Below the pieces are notes generated by a model. That model made no database searches. It had not been told where the DNA came from and worked only from the letters and a program-made list of their open reading frames with translations. A stretch of 22,441 bases of DNA, from assembly GCA_964581505.1 (NCBI GenBank), contig CAZOOR010000048.1, positions 1 through 22,441 on the forward strand. Reading direction: 5' to 3'. Shown one piece after another: positions 1 through 7,525 of this stretch; positions within the stretch are counted from its first letter, which is position 1, and the number at the start of each line of letters is the position of its first letter. Made by a program: the position numbers and the translations under genes. This stretch comes from CAZOOR01 sp964581505 (GTDB lineage Bacteria > Bacteroidota > Ignavibacteria > Kapaibacteriales > UBA2268).

Positions 1-1310
1 CCCAAACAAACAGGTGTATTTACATCTAAATCCAGATATACATTGTAGTAGTCGTTTAAAATATATGGAAAATCATAAGCAATATGTTTAAGTGCTACAG
101 CACTATCAGTAAAAACAACATCTTCAGCAGGTCCATCTATATTAGATAGTGAAGATAAATACTTAAAATTTCTTCTTATAATATATATCTTATTATTTGG
201 TCCTATTCTTAATCCGGAGTATAGACCTTTCTCGCCATCCGGATCGGGTGGTTTCGGTACAATATAATCACCAAGTACATAATCAGAAATTGGAGGAGCG
301 ACAATTGTTTTACTTTTCTCAATTTGTTGAATATTGTTACTTATTGTTAATTGATATATTGAATGGGTAAAATGCCAAAATTCATTGGGCCTTTCTCTTT
401 TCATTTCTACATAGTAAAACTTACCTCCGTCAGAAGAAAATTGCCATCCCTCAATTCCGCATGTATCACATAATTTGATGCTTCTTGATGACATCTTACC
501 GGTAGTAGAATTGAATGATATTAATCTCAAAAAACAATTAGAATTATCATAGTCACGATAATTATTCTTTTCATGGTAAACCTCGGTTGCAAAAAATGAT
601 GCAGTATATTTGCCATTTTTTGAGAACGACCAATGTCTTGCCATAACTTCATCATTGCATATATATTTTGTTGAATCTATAAGTTTTGTACCTGTAAATA
701 AGTAATTCCTGAATAAACCGTGCATTCCATCATAAGTAATAAGCCAGTAATACAATCTATTTGAATGTCTTATCACTATTGTAGAAGGCACGCAATCCTT
801 TCCTCTTTTAATAATATTATTCTTGTTTATCACTTTCCCATTACCATTTTTTTCATTAATATCAATTACATCATAAGCAATATGATTTTGTGTCATTGAT
901 GATTTTAAATTAATTATTAAATTTCTTTTACCGGGATAGGGCAGTAATAGTTGCGTATAATAAGGATTTTCGGAATTTTTTTCTGCACTATTTTCAACCA
1001 TCTTATGATGTTTATTCATTATTGGATTAATATAATAATTCCCACCAATATCATATCTGCTATCACCTGTATAAAATAATAAATTACCTCCTGAATCCGA
1101 GATTGAATTGAAATAGTTTATTGTAGCATGCCATCCATGATGATTGCAAAAATTTACACCATCAAAATATTCCGGTATTGTATCCTGTGTGTTAAAAGTA
1201 ATACCATTATTATTATGAAAGCACCAATTAAAATTTTCTTTTTGCGATATAAGAGGTATAGCATTAGAAATAAACAAAGCAAGGAGTAAAAACAATTTAA
1301 GCAATTTCAT
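1..1310 (-). CDS. Secreted protein, C-terminus beyond window (partial)
   Basis: Open reading frame that enters from the left edge with no stop inside the window, so only the N-terminal 436 codons are visible. It starts at an ATG preceded by GGAGG seven to eight bases upstream (1316-1320). Residues 1-22 form a signal peptide (MKLLKLFLLLALFISNAI, then a polar stretch). The mature start contains NWCFHNNNGITFNT and, further on, SDSGGNLLFYTGDSRYD. This resembles Bacteroidota secreted proteins that begin NIWYFGxNAGLxF...ISDxxGNLLFYTDG and usually end in a T9SS sorting domain with beta-propeller-like repeats between. The later sequence has repeated Trp/Tyr-rich beta-strand segments (such as HWSFSKNGKYTASFF, GWQFSSDGGKFYYVEM) that look like WD40/PD40 blades. 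Cell-surface or secreted location is inferred. The exact function is unknown and the sorting domain cannot be checked because the end is missing. Confidence 0.75.
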   Translation of the reverse strand, partial: MKLLKLFLLLALFISNAIPLISQKENFNWCFHNNNGITFNTQDTIPEYFDGVNFCNHHGWHATINYFNSISDSGGNLLFYTGDSRYDIGGNYYINPIMNKHHKMVENSAEKNSENPYYTQLLLPYPGKRNLIINLKSSMTQNHIAYDVIDINEKNGNGKVINKNNIIKRGKDCVPSTIVIRHSNRLYYWLITYDGMHGLFRNYLFTGTKLIDSTKYICNDEVMARHWSFSKNGKYTASFFATEVYHEKNNYRDYDNSNCFLRLISFNSTTGKMSSRSIKLCDTCGIEGWQFSSDGGKFYYVEMKRERPNEFWHFTHSIYQLTISNNIQQIEKSKTIVAPPISDYVLGDYIVPKPPDPDGEKGLYSGLRIGPNNKIYIIRRNFKYLSSLSNIDGPAEDVVFTDSAVALKHIAYDFPYILNDYYNVYLDLDVNTPVCL

Positions 1311-1337
1311 ATTTGCCTCCGAAGAAATTAAAGTAAT

Positions 1338-1366
1338 GTAGCAGGGATTGGATAAATCCCCACTAC
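1338..1366 (-). promoter_or_regulatory. 5'-end stem-loop in leader of the gene at 1310
   Basis: Twelve-base-pair hairpin with a 5-nt loop, arms 1338-1349 and 1355-1366. Read as minus-strand RNA every position pairs (two of them G-U wobbles); read as plus-strand RNA the same two positions would be A-C mismatches. It therefore looks selected as a minus-strand RNA. It sits directly after the promoter boxes at 1368-1398, so the transcript would begin at or inside the hairpin. A 5'-terminal stem of this sort often protects mRNA from decay. No U-run follows, so it is not a normal terminator. Confidence 0.55.
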
Positions 1367-1367
1367 A

Positions 1368-1398
1368 TAAATTTACTAAATTATTTGTAAATAACAAA
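1368..1398 (-). promoter_or_regulatory. Candidate Bacteroidota-type promoter for the gene at 1310
   Basis: On the minus strand TTTG (1395-1398) is followed after 19 nt by TAAATTTA (1368-1375). This fits the -33 TTTG / -7 TAnnTTTG pattern with 7 of 8 matches in the -7 box. The same two boxes with the same spacing lie upstream of gcvH. The -33 box lies within the last codons of the gene at 1381-2847, so the downstream gene can be transcribed separately. AT-rich sequence makes chance matches possible. Confidence 0.45.
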
Positions 1399-2847
1399 AG
1401 AACCCGTTTTATTATTTGAACCATAAACTATCGTATAATGATAGATGCCGTTTGTAAACTTAGTAATATCAATTATTTGTTCGAACTCAATTGAATACTT
1501 TACTATTATTTTATTGAGAACTTCATTGCCCTTATTATCAATTATAGAAACTACTATCTTTCCAATATAGTCAGAAACAACTTTAATGTTTATTACGTTC
1601 TCGCTAGGATTAGGAAAAATTTTGTATTCGTCTGTATGATAACCCTTAACATCGAATGAAATTTTAGGCAAGTCACCTGTATTGATATCAAATTCCTCCA
1701 CAACAATACAGTGGTCATTGCAGCTATAAGAACATTGATAATTATTTGCAAGAATTGCAGGTTCTGCAAATGTAATTATATACTTCCCAGTATTTTGGCG
1801 TTGTACTGTTATATATCTATAGCAACAAGCATAAATATCTGTACAGGGGTAAACAAAAACACGGTGCTGTGTAGGTGGATTAACACGATAATCATAAGAG
1901 AAGGTGCTTGTCCAACAGGAGTTGACATAAGCACCTATTCGATATTGTCGTCCATCTTCTGGAGGAGTTGTATGAATTCTCAAATCTCTAAAAACAACAG
2001 TATAAGAAAAACGAATCCATTCATATTCTGTCCAATTCCCATCAAATCGAATTATCTGAATACCGAGTACTTTAATTTCAAATTGATGGCTGGCACATTT
2101 TCTATATAAATAATTAATAAGAATTCTCTTCTCATTATCTTTATAAGTAGCTGTTTTAATACCTTCGTCAATAATGGTATTACAAGATTCTATTGTACCA
2201 TTAGGACTACACAACCAAAGATTATTGTAATGTTTTGCATATAATGGCGTATTCAATGGCATATCAATGTCATCACAGTTTGTTTCACAATTGTTTCCTG
2301 TTATTGAGCCACAATTTACTGTTGTTTGTGTAATTTGTCCTATACATATCATTACACCATCAGCAAACGACATTAAATATGTTTTTTCGCAACAATTAGG
2401 ACTACATCCAATATTACTTAAATAAATGGTACCATTTAAAGCAGTACGGCTAATACAACCAGGTATTCTTACAGTAACGTCAAATGTTCCTACGTCTTCA
2501 CCAAATATTCCCCTAGAAGATGCTAATAATGCTTTAACTGCTTGATTCATAATTGCTGAATTAGGAGTATTCGAACAGTTACTACCATTAATAAATTCAA
2601 TTTTAATTATTTCGACCTCTCTTCTAATTGGTGGTCCCTCGCAAATTCTCCATTTATAATATACTAACATTTCACATCCATTTGTGTCAGCAGCAATTGG
2701 CAATAATCCATAAGGCGAACCAGGATAATGCCAATTGGATTCAGGTCCGGAACACGCAGGGGAAGTGCATTCAGTCGGTGTTTGCGACTTAACCAAGGTA
2801 GTGGTAATCGCAAACAATACTAAAACTAATAAAAATAGCTTTTTCAT
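1381..2847 (-). CDS. Cysteine-rich secreted protein with T9SS type A sorting domain
   Basis: 488 residues. Signal peptide about 1-21 (MKKLFLLVLVLFAITTTLVKSQ). The mature body, about residues 22-405, contains 23 cysteines, several in pairs or tight clusters (SPNCCEK, YACCYRY, CSYSCNDHC), which suggests disulfide bonds outside the cytoplasm. The last ~80 residues form a T9SS type A sorting domain: FPNPSENVINI, a beta-rich middle with DNKGNEVL, then DITKFTNGIYHYTIVY. The sorting domain is known to direct export through the type IX system and often attachment to the cell surface. I do not recognise the cysteine-rich body and assign no activity. AGGA lies 8-11 bases before the ATG. Upstream is a long structured leader (2901-3120) with its own promoter and a short ORF, so expression may be controlled post-transcriptionally. 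Confidence 0.85.
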   Translation of the reverse strand: MKKLFLLVLVLFAITTTLVKSQTPTECTSPACSGPESNWHYPGSPYGLLPIAADTNGCEMLVYYKWRICEGPPIRREVEIIKIEFINGSNCSNTPNSAIMNQAVKALLASSRGIFGEDVGTFDVTVRIPGCISRTALNGTIYLSNIGCSPNCCEKTYLMSFADGVMICIGQITQTTVNCGSITGNNCETNCDDIDMPLNTPLYAKHYNNLWLCSPNGTIESCNTIIDEGIKTATYKDNEKRILINYLYRKCASHQFEIKVLGIQIIRFDGNWTEYEWIRFSYTVVFRDLRIHTTPPEDGRQYRIGAYVNSCWTSTFSYDYRVNPPTQHRVFVYPCTDIYACCYRYITVQRQNTGKYIITFAEPAILANNYQCSYSCNDHCIVVEEFDINTGDLPKISFDVKGYHTDEYKIFPNPSENVINIKVVSDYIGKIVVSIIDNKGNEVLNKIIVKYSIEFEQIIDITKFTNGIYHYTIVYGSNNKTGSFVIYK

Positions 2848-2900
2848 AATTAAATCCTTTATAAAGAAAGTAACAAATAATAATTAAATTTGCCGATTAC

Positions 2901-2996
2901 CTGCTAATTCCTTATTTTTGCTTTCGGAATCAGCAGTCGCTGATTTTAGGGGCTGCCGAGGGGGTTAACTGCAATTATCTTTTTCTCGACAGCCCC
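2901..2996 (-). promoter_or_regulatory. Structured leader RNA with three stems, two mutually exclusive
   Basis: Read as minus-strand RNA. P1 pairs 2985-2996 with 2949-2960 (12 bp, one U-G wobble, 24-nt loop). P2 pairs 2939-2945 with 2928-2934 (7 bp, loop GACU). P3 pairs 2926-2936 with 2901-2911 (11 bp, one G-U wobble, 14-nt loop). P2 and P3 share the segment around 2928-2934 and cannot form together. The 5' arm of P1 lies inside a 13-codon ORF, so translating ribosomes would open it. The wobbles in P1 and P3 would be A-C mismatches on the opposite strand, so the RNA is on the minus strand. No U-run follows any stem, so control by transcription termination is not obvious; RNA stability or translation of the next gene are alternatives. 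Confidence 0.6.
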
Positions 2997-3016
2997 GTTC
3001 TTATTAATTTATTCAT
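2975..3016 (-). CDS. Putative 13-residue leader peptide
   Basis: ATG preceded by CGGAGG at a 5-nt distance, one of the best ribosome binding sites in the window, then codons for MNKLIRTGLSRKR and a TAA stop. The ORF lies 90-100 nt after a predicted promoter and 127 nt before the start of the cysteine-rich T9SS protein at 2847. Codons 8-11 (GLSR) make up the 5' arm of stem P1. The basic C-terminal end (SRKR) could slow the ribosome in the exit tunnel, but that is speculation. Very short ORFs are common by chance; the strong ribosome binding site and the overlap with a stem are what raise this one. Confidence 0.5.
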   Translation of the reverse strand: MNKLIRTGLSRKR

Positions 3017-3112
3017 AATATCCTCCGACTATTTTTATTATTCTATTTATTAATAACAGTCGATTTAATAACAAATTCCAATTTCTACGTGTTTGTTGGT
3101 ATTAATTCATTG

Positions 3113-3144
3113 TAAATATAAATAATTATTTTCAAAAAAACAAA
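3113..3144 (-). promoter_or_regulatory. Candidate promoter for leader and T9SS protein
   Basis: On the minus strand TTTG (3141-3144) is followed after 20 nt by TATATTTA (3113-3120), 7 of 8 matches to TAnnTTTG. Transcription would begin near 3107-3109, giving about 90 nt before the leader ORF and about 260 nt before the main start codon. Confidence 0.45.
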
Positions 3145-3170
3145 TTAATTTATTTAATAATATAATACGC

Positions 3171-3193
3171 ATATATATATATATATATATATA
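3171..3193. repeat. (AT)n dinucleotide tract, 11.5 units
   Basis: An uninterrupted AT repeat of 23 nt, located 27 nt upstream of the -33 box of the promoter at 3113-3144. The rest of the stretch 3194-3280 shows nothing I can name. Confidence 0.85.
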
Positions 3194-3280
3194 ACATAAG
3201 GACTTACGGCGTTTACTTTAAACCCGTTTGCTTTATGTATATTATGTGTTGTTATTCGGATGAGTGGGGTATTATTTATA

Positions 3281-3313
3281 AAAAAAAGGAGGCAAGCATA
3301 ATAGCCTGCCTCC
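3281..3313 (-). terminator. Intrinsic terminator of xthA-CHASE2-FecR operon
   Basis: On the minus strand a 10-bp stem (arms 3304-3313 and 3288-3297, one G-U pair) with a 6-nt loop is followed directly by seven T (3281-3287). It lies 23 nt after the stop codon of the FecR-like gene. Confidence 0.9.
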
Positions 3314-3336
3314 ATAATGAGAAATCAAATTGAATA

Positions 3337-4266
3337 TTAAAAATTACTGCGTTTAAGGAAGTTCGTATAAATCGTCTGATATTCTGTAACAGACGGTTCC
3401 AGTTCCACAGCTTTTTTATAGTATTTCAATGCTTCCTTCGGAAGGTAGTTCATTTCGTAGAAATTGCCGAAAACAATTTGATTGAGTGCGTTATTCTCGT
3501 CTCCGAGTTCCGACTTCAATTGCTCGAATTCTCTGTGAATTTTGGCAATACTTGTCTGCGAGAGGAAAGAAAAAGCACAAGCAGGCGATTTAACTGTACG
3601 TGCATTATTGCAGGCAACATACCAGAAATAATATTCATCTGATTTTAGGGTGAGTTCCTTTGCATCAATCAAATATGAATTCCCCGAAATAATCTTAGTA
3701 TGCACAACCCTGTCAAATCTGTCTGTTATAGTAAAGACATATTCGTTTTCGTTCTCTACTTTTGCCCAGACGACCTTAGCAGTATTAGTTGTAAAATTAA
3801 TTTTGCGGGGTGATTTCAATTGCACAAAAGCAGAAGCCCCGTTCTGTGAACCAAAGTTCAAACTTCTTTCCACAGCACCGGTTGTTTCCATACCTTCGCG
3901 ATAGTTAAATTCACCATCATCTTCTTCGCCCAGTTGCGAGACAATGTAGTTAGTCAATTTGCCGGCAACATTGCTTGACTTCTTGTTAAGTTTGGCAACA
4001 AGTTGTTTGGTTGACCATTTGCCCTTGTTTTTTAGCTCAAGTGTTTTGCCTGTTTTATGAAGGATCCCTAAATATGCTTTTTTATTTAGTTTTACCTTGT
4101 ACCCTTTATAAATCTTTGTTCCTGTATGAAGTTTTTTCCAAGAACCCTTACCTGTGTAATACTCTGCATTTCCTTTTACAGCCATTACACGGAATTCATA
4201 TTGAGCGGAAAATACCGTTGAAACAAACACAAGAAGCATTGCAAAAAGTAGTAATGATTTTTTCAT
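3337..4266 (-). CDS. Periplasmic FecR-like protein with C-terminal TPR
   Basis: 309 residues. Signal peptide about 1-20 (MKKSLLLFAMLLVFVSTVFS). Residues ~22-90 resemble the FecR beta domain: FRVMAVKGNAEYY, then GSWKKLHTGTKIYKGYKV and AYLGILHKTGKTLEL. Residues ~150-240 are beta-rich and look like a fibronectin-III/Ig-like module (INFTTNTAKVVWAKVENENEYVF ... DEYYFWYVA). Residues ~255-305 contain a tetratricopeptide-like helix pair (NFYEMNYLPKEALKYYKKAVELEP). FecR domains are known as periplasmic sensor or scaffold modules; no transmembrane segment or sigma-factor partner is seen here. The start overlaps the stop of the upstream CHASE2 gene (ATGA), so translation is probably coupled, and it is the last gene before a strong terminator. 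Function with the CHASE2 proteins is inferred from this arrangement. Confidence 0.8.
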   Translation of the reverse strand: MKKSLLLFAMLLVFVSTVFSAQYEFRVMAVKGNAEYYTGKGSWKKLHTGTKIYKGYKVKLNKKAYLGILHKTGKTLELKNKGKWSTKQLVAKLNKKSSNVAGKLTNYIVSQLGEEDDGEFNYREGMETTGAVERSLNFGSQNGASAFVQLKSPRKINFTTNTAKVVWAKVENENEYVFTITDRFDRVVHTKIISGNSYLIDAKELTLKSDEYYFWYVACNNARTVKSPACAFSFLSQTSIAKIHREFEQLKSELGDENNALNQIVFGNFYEMNYLPKEALKYYKKAVELEPSVTEYQTIYTNFLKRSNF

Positions 4267-5462
4267 TGTGTACTCCTATTTTTAAATCTGTTAATAAAAA
4301 TTTTCATAAACGGAATTACTGAGTCTCGATACGCTTCAAAAACAATAATGACCATAGCCAATGCTAATAATGCTCTTGTTAAATCAGCGTAAATTTGATA
4401 TTCATCATATAGTACCAAGACCAATACTAATATAAAGATAGATTGTATTAAAAACAACAAATTACTTAAAATTTCATACCAAAGCGGAATTTTGTCCGAA
4501 ATAAGATAGAATAAGTAGAAATTCACATAGATAAGCAAAAGTGTTAAAATCAATATCCAGACGTTCGATATTTTGCTGTAATAATTCTTGTCTAAAATCA
4601 TCTTGATAATATTTGCTTGTACTATTACTTCATACATATCCGGTAATGGTCTGCCTTCGTCCAGAGTGCTATAAGGTGTAAAACACATATTATCAAGAAA
4701 TTTTGTTTGGCTATTAACAGGTGCATTTCCAAGCAAAACTATTTTATTTTCAAAGATGTCATCAGCAAATTCATTGAGAAATACTTTACGTGCATTCAGA
4801 TAAGTGAATATCTCGAAATTTCCGGAGAAATTAATGATTTCCGAATCATAATCTCTTTCAAGTAAATAACGTGAAGCGGTACTATCAAAAATCTTTGTAA
4901 TCTGAAATGCAAATGAATATTCCGTTACACCTAATGCTTTCGTTTTCGGTTTAAATGTTCTGACAGTATTAATTGTTTTATCCAAACCAAAAGGGATATT
5001 AATAAATCCCGTATGAGCTGAAAGAAGGAATTTTCCCCAAGAACGCTTTATTGATAGATACTCTTCCAAATCATCATTGTAATTATTCAATACCGAACCA
5101 AAAACAATATTCGTATGGTTACGACAAACTGCAACAATGCTGTCATTATACAGATAATCGCTTTCTTCAGGAACAATGCTATTTATTCCAATGACTTTCG
5201 GTCGATATTTAGTTATAGTTTTCAACAAATAATACAATTTCTTTTTATTCAACTTCCCAATATCAATTATTACGATATTAGTATCCGCATTTTTACCGCT
5301 ATTCTCTTCGCCTATTTGTAATCCAATATCAGTAACATCAAAATCAATCAAAGCTTGTTGTACGGGTTTTAAATAATCGAAGTTGAATATCTTGGCAAAT
5401 ATTAAAATACTTAATAATAGAAAAATAGGGGCAAAGAATATTTCTAGGCGATGTTTCTTCAT
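4263..5462 (-). CDS. CHASE2 domain membrane protein without output domain (second copy)
   Basis: 399 residues. One N-terminal membrane helix (~7-25), an extracytoplasmic CHASE2-type domain (~45-295), then three membrane helices (~302-321, 331-351, 361-375) and a 24-residue basic tail. CHASE2 marks are NIVIIDIG early, EIINFSGNFEIFTYLNARKVF in the middle, ENKIVLLGN, and near the end FTPYS...GRPLPDMYEVIVQANIIKMIL. In well-known members the three helices lead into a kinase, cyclase or phosphatase domain; here the protein stops right after them. Its start overlaps the stop of the preceding CHASE2 gene by ATGA, and its own stop overlaps the FecR-like gene start in the same way. The two CHASE2 proteins are homologous but clearly diverged, so this is an old duplication. 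It probably senses or binds something in the periplasm; ligand and output are unknown. Confidence 0.85.
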   Translation of the reverse strand: MKKHRLEIFFAPIFLLLSILIFAKIFNFDYLKPVQQALIDFDVTDIGLQIGEENSGKNADTNIVIIDIGKLNKKKLYYLLKTITKYRPKVIGINSIVPEESDYLYNDSIVAVCRNHTNIVFGSVLNNYNDDLEEYLSIKRSWGKFLLSAHTGFINIPFGLDKTINTVRTFKPKTKALGVTEYSFAFQITKIFDSTASRYLLERDYDSEIINFSGNFEIFTYLNARKVFLNEFADDIFENKIVLLGNAPVNSQTKFLDNMCFTPYSTLDEGRPLPDMYEVIVQANIIKMILDKNYYSKISNVWILILTLLLIYVNFYLFYLISDKIPLWYEILSNLLFLIQSIFILVLVLVLYDEYQIYADLTRALLALAMVIIVFEAYRDSVIPFMKIFINRFKNRSTQ

Positions 5463-6727
5463 TTCTCGCCTTTCAATTGCTTCTTAATGTAATGTATGGA
5501 ACTATGGAACACTCTGGCGCCCATTGGTTTTATAGAATCCTGATACAGTTCAAATACAGGAACCGTCAATAATATATAGAAAAATAAATCCGAAAGGTCA
5601 AGAAATAGATTCCAAACATTAAACAGATATATAATAAATATGAACCAAGCAAAAAGGCTGCCGAATACTAACGAGATGCTCAACGGTTCATATAGTAGAA
5701 CAAATTTATTACGCAGAAGAAATAACCCGTTCATCATAAAATATAAAATTAAAATCTTAAACAGATTATTTGTCCAATCCGGAAAGGAATAAAAATACGA
5801 TTCATCTAGAAGCATTGATAGAATATTGGCGTGTACAACCACTCCATACATATCAGGAAAAGATTTACCTACAAATTGTGGGTTCAACGGAGTGAAGAAT
5901 ATATCTTCGCTTACTCTTGTATGAATATCAGGACCAATAAAGCCCATTAATACAATTTTACCTTTTATTTTATTTAAGTTTTCATCTCTGTCAAAAATAT
6001 CTTTTACATCAAAAGTAAGATATTTGTCAATATTTCTACGGAAATTGATTATTTCAATATTGTTGGTATGCTTGATTAATTGATGAAATTTATCAGGTGC
6101 ATATATTTGCAGAATTCGAGCCGCAAGGTCATATTCTGTTTTTCTATTGACTTCTTCGCGTATGGATATTTTTCTTATTGTTTTTGCATACTTACTTTCG
6201 ACCTCTTGCAGTTCCTCTTCGGTCATATCCTTGTAAGACCTATCAACAATTACATTGACAAATCCTTGTTTAGCTTTTTCGGTAAAGAAATCATTGCAGG
6301 GGGTAATTGATGTGAAATTCTCATTCTTATAGTCATAATTTAATTTCACAGGTAGGACAAGGTTTTTTGTACTGTTGAAAGCATTCCTTAACGGTATATC
6401 CTGTTCATCGCTTTTTCTTTTTGTAAATCTAACATCAAGACTTACTACTGCCGGTTCATATTTATTAATAATTTCCAATTGTTTGGCAATGCCTTTGCGG
6501 GATAAATATCCTACATTGACAAGTACAATATTGGAATCGGTTTGATACCTACCGTCATTTCTAAGCTTGGAAAAAACCACATCTGTTATATTTAAATCTT
6601 GTGCTATATTAATAAATGGATTTAGAAAATCAAGATTTTGATAAATGGTAAAATGCTCAATAACTAAAAACACAATTATCGTAGCAATAAAACTATCAAG
6701 ATGAAATATGATTTTCAGTAATTTCAT
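5459..6727 (-). CDS. CHASE2 domain membrane protein without output domain (first copy)
   Basis: 422 residues with the same plan as its neighbour: N-terminal membrane helix (~8-28), CHASE2 domain (~55-310), three C-terminal membrane helices (~322-338, 348-370, 377-391) and a 30-residue basic tail with no catalytic domain. Recognisable CHASE2 segments are NIVLVNVGYLSRKGIAKQLE, PAVVSLDVRF, IEIINFRRNIDKYLTFDVKDIF, GKIVLMGFIGPDIH and FPDMYGVVVHANILSMLLDESYF. The ATG follows the TAA stop of xthA with no gap (TAAATG), which points to one transcript and probably translational re-initiation. It is translationally coupled to the second CHASE2 gene through an ATGA overlap. Being in an operon with a DNA-repair nuclease may be incidental. 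Confidence 0.85.
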   Translation of the reverse strand: MKLLKIIFHLDSFIATIIVFLVIEHFTIYQNLDFLNPFINIAQDLNITDVVFSKLRNDGRYQTDSNIVLVNVGYLSRKGIAKQLEIINKYEPAVVSLDVRFTKRKSDEQDIPLRNAFNSTKNLVLPVKLNYDYKNENFTSITPCNDFFTEKAKQGFVNVIVDRSYKDMTEEELQEVESKYAKTIRKISIREEVNRKTEYDLAARILQIYAPDKFHQLIKHTNNIEIINFRRNIDKYLTFDVKDIFDRDENLNKIKGKIVLMGFIGPDIHTRVSEDIFFTPLNPQFVGKSFPDMYGVVVHANILSMLLDESYFYSFPDWTNNLFKILILYFMMNGLFLLRNKFVLLYEPLSISLVFGSLFAWFIFIIYLFNVWNLFLDLSDLFFYILLTVPVFELYQDSIKPMGARVFHSSIHYIKKQLKGEK

Positions 6728-7525
6728 TTATTTTATTTCCAATACAATGGGGCAATGGTCGGAACCCGTTTGCTCCGGCTGATGATAGGAATTAACTATC
6801 TCCTTACTTAATACATTACTGACAAAATGATAATCAATACGCCAGCCGACATTATTCTCTTTTGCTCTACCGCGTTGACTCCACCAAGAGTAATGTCCGC
6901 CTTCTTCTGTAAATAAGCGGAAAGAATCCTTAAACCCCATATCGATTAATCTGTCTAACTTCTCCCGTTCAACAGGCATAAAACCGGAAGTACCTATATT
7001 TTGCTTAGGTCTTGCCAAATCAATTTCCTTATGAGCAGTATTATAATCACCTGAAATAATATAATTTCTATCTTTATTCTTATTCAAATAATCAAAGAGA
7101 TAATCATAAAAGTCGAGTTTATAAGCCAATCTTTCATTATCAGCATAGCCTTTTGGGAAATATATATTGAATAATGTGAAATCATCATATATAGTCTCAA
7201 TAATTCTTCCTTCATCATCAAAACGTGATTCGCCAAAGCCGTATCTTACTTCGTTCGGCTCTTTTTTGGTAAAAACCGCAACACCGCTATATCCTTTCTT
7301 AGTCTTTGCAGAATTATAATATGCAAAGTAACCCTCGGGAGTACGTAAGTCTTCGTTTATTTGCTCGGGACTTGCTTTTGTTTCTTGTATTGCTATAATA
7401 TCGGGTTCTTCACGCGCAATATATGCAAAAAATTTATTTTCTTTTGTTACTTTGTCATAACGTTTGCTTGGGTTTTGTCCTGTTATTGAGCGATAACCGT
7501 TTACATTCCAAGATACTATTTTCAT
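6728..7525 (-). CDS. xthA: Exonuclease III / AP endonuclease
   Basis: 265 residues from the ATG at 7525; a TTG two codons upstream is open but less likely, since the family starts MKIVSWNVNG. The enzyme removes nucleotides from 3' ends and cuts at abasic sites in base-excision repair, in the cytoplasm. Exonuclease-endonuclease-phosphatase motifs are all present: SWNVNG at the N-terminus, the metal-binding Glu in IAIQETKA, YSGVAVF, GDYNTAH, GWRIDYHFV and the catalytic SDHCPI near the C-terminus. Length is normal for the ExoIII branch. The stop codon abuts the start of the first CHASE2 gene, so it probably leads a four-gene operon ending at the terminator at 3281. A 7-bp inverted repeat (7527-7533 and 7539-7545) lies just before the ATG and could mask it. 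Confidence 0.95.
   Translation of the reverse strand: MKIVSWNVNGYRSITGQNPSKRYDKVTKENKFFAYIAREEPDIIAIQETKASPEQINEDLRTPEGYFAYYNSAKTKKGYSGVAVFTKKEPNEVRYGFGESRFDDEGRIIETIYDDFTLFNIYFPKGYADNERLAYKLDFYDYLFDYLNKNKDRNYIISGDYNTAHKEIDLARPKQNIGTSGFMPVEREKLDRLIDMGFKDSFRLFTEEGGHYSWWSQRGRAKENNVGWRIDYHFVSNVLSKEIVNSYHQPEQTGSDHCPIVLEIK

Noticed and set aside
2296..7492. Shared 14-mer TCCTGTTATTGAGC in the T9SS gene and in xthA
   Set aside because: Both copies are within coding sequence for unrelated proteins, with no extension of the match; coincidence.
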